Shown here: positions 63,617 through 64,000 of the stretch, one piece after another | Numbering within the stretch: position 1 is the stretch's first letter | How the letters are laid out: each line of letters opens with the position of its first letter | The notes under the pieces: model-generated | What the model saw: only the letters and a program-made list of their open reading frames with translations | The model's database searches: none | What the model was told of the DNA's origin: nothing | From: Frigoribacterium sp. SL97 | Lineage (GTDB): Bacteria; Actinomycetota; Actinomycetes; Actinomycetales; Microbacteriaceae | Direction: 5' to 3' | Assembly (NCBI RefSeq): GCF_026625765.1 | Contig: NZ_CP113062.1 | Location: 2,480,001 to 2,544,000, forward strand | Length of the DNA: 64,000 nucleotides | Program-made: the position numbers and the translations under genes

Positions 63617-64000
63617 TCAGGCGCCGGCCCCGTCGTCGGGCGTGACGTCGGACCCGACCTCGGACCCGACCTCGACCTCGACCTCGACCTCGCCGAGGCG
63701 GCCCGCCTCGAGGCGCACGCGCCGCGTCACCAGCTCGGCCGGCACCTCGACGTGCGAGATCACGACGACCGTCGAACCGTCGTCGCGGGCGGTGGTCAGG
63801 ACGTCGTGCACGAGCCGACGGGAGGTCTCGGCGTCGAGTCCGGCCGTCGGCTCGTCGAGCACGAGCACCGGGAACCCCCGCAGGAGGGCACGCGCGAGCG
63901 AGATGCGCTGGGCCTGACCGCCCGAGACGAGGACGCCGCGCTCGCCCACCGGTGCGTCGAGCCCGCCGCGCTCGGCGGCCCAACGGCCCAGCCCGACACG
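63617..64000 (-). CDS. cydC: ABC transporter ATPase C-terminus, probable thiol-reductant exporter CydC (cut by the window end)
   Basis: Only the last 127 codons are present. LVSGGQAQRISLARALL is the ABC signature, VLVLDEPTAGLDAE the Walker B and D-loop, and VVVISHVEV the H-loop. RWAAERGGLDAPVGERG just before the signature is as in CydC/CydD-type fused exporters. The C-terminus is an acidic EVEVEVEVGSEVGSDV tail encoded by simple TCGACC-like repeats. It would export cysteine or glutathione for cytochrome bd assembly. The assignment within the exporter family is tentative. Confidence 0.72.
   Translation of the reverse strand, partial: RVGLGRWAAERGGLDAPVGERGVLVSGGQAQRISLARALLRGFPVLVLDEPTAGLDAETSRRLVHDVLTTARDDGSTVVVISHVEVPAELVTRRVRLEAGRLGEVEVEVEVGSEVGSDVTPDDGAGA

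Overview
The window is very G+C-rich, gene-dense chromosomal DNA from an actinobacterium, most probably a member of Microbacteriaceae (genus not assigned; Frigoribacterium or Curtobacterium-like). The evidence is the DUF3145 protein at the left edge, the CE1758/CE1759-type flavin pair, an HrcA/CIRCE system, and the classical actinobacterial order comEA-comEC-holA-rpsT-lepA-hemW-hrcA-dnaJ-rsmE-HIT-phoH-ybeY-CBS protein-era-leuA-recO-uppS-glyS-dusB-dgt-dnaG. Almost every gene is on the minus strand. Plus-strand genes are few: def, ybaK-like, a lysR, a lipoprotein, a TRIC channel, a DUF4870 gene, rpsT and pabC. I see no transposase, integrase, prophage, CRISPR array or rRNA.

Layout. Positions 1-8,100: end of a DUF3145 gene, a PolA-like polymerase without 5'-3' exonuclease, a DUF1684 protein, a luciferase-like monooxygenase with its FMN reductase, a tRNA with anticodon CAT, a GT4 glycosyltransferase and a DMT transporter. 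8,100-16,640: def, tRNA-Asn and a six-gene oligopeptide ABC operon (lipoprotein, two permeases, fused DppD-DppF ATPase, an odd third ATPase, a frameshifted 2-hydroxyacid dehydrogenase). 16,800-25,800: dnaG, dgt, dusB, ybaK-like, a FrnE-like DsbA protein with a coupled 65-codon gene, an AbiEi/DUF559 protein and glyS. 25,800-33,400: class V aminotransferase with divergent lysR, lipoprotein, uppS, recO, TRIC channel, and leuA with a leader peptide. 33,400-39,600: an aminoacyl-phosphatidylglycerol synthase, a membrane esterase and a two-component system. 39,700-64,000: the era-to-comEA housekeeping block, leuS, a divergent pabB/pabC pair and the end of a cydC-type ABC exporter.

Three layers of non-coding structure stand out. 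(1) About ten copies of a long inverted repeat with arms GTCGGCAACTCCTGCC / GGCAGGAGTTGCCGAC lie in five clusters, including a four-copy tandem array; one copy is translated as the C-terminus of the DUF559 protein. (2) The 9-mer GGAGGCGCG occurs about 40 times on both strands, often as inverted pairs forming terminators but also singly in genes, a distribution resembling DNA-uptake sequences. (3) At least nine genes show a TANNNT -10 box exactly 6 nt before the start codon, the signature of leaderless transcripts; one of these is the leucine-rich leader peptide of leuA.

Four reading-frame problems (2-hydroxyacid dehydrogenase, pabB, the N-terminus of the lysyltransferase-like protein, and loss of the comEC stop so that comEC reads into holA) would each be explained by one missing base. 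Two of them are clearly in G/C homopolymers. They may be assembly errors rather than biology and should be resolved before the genes are called broken or fused.
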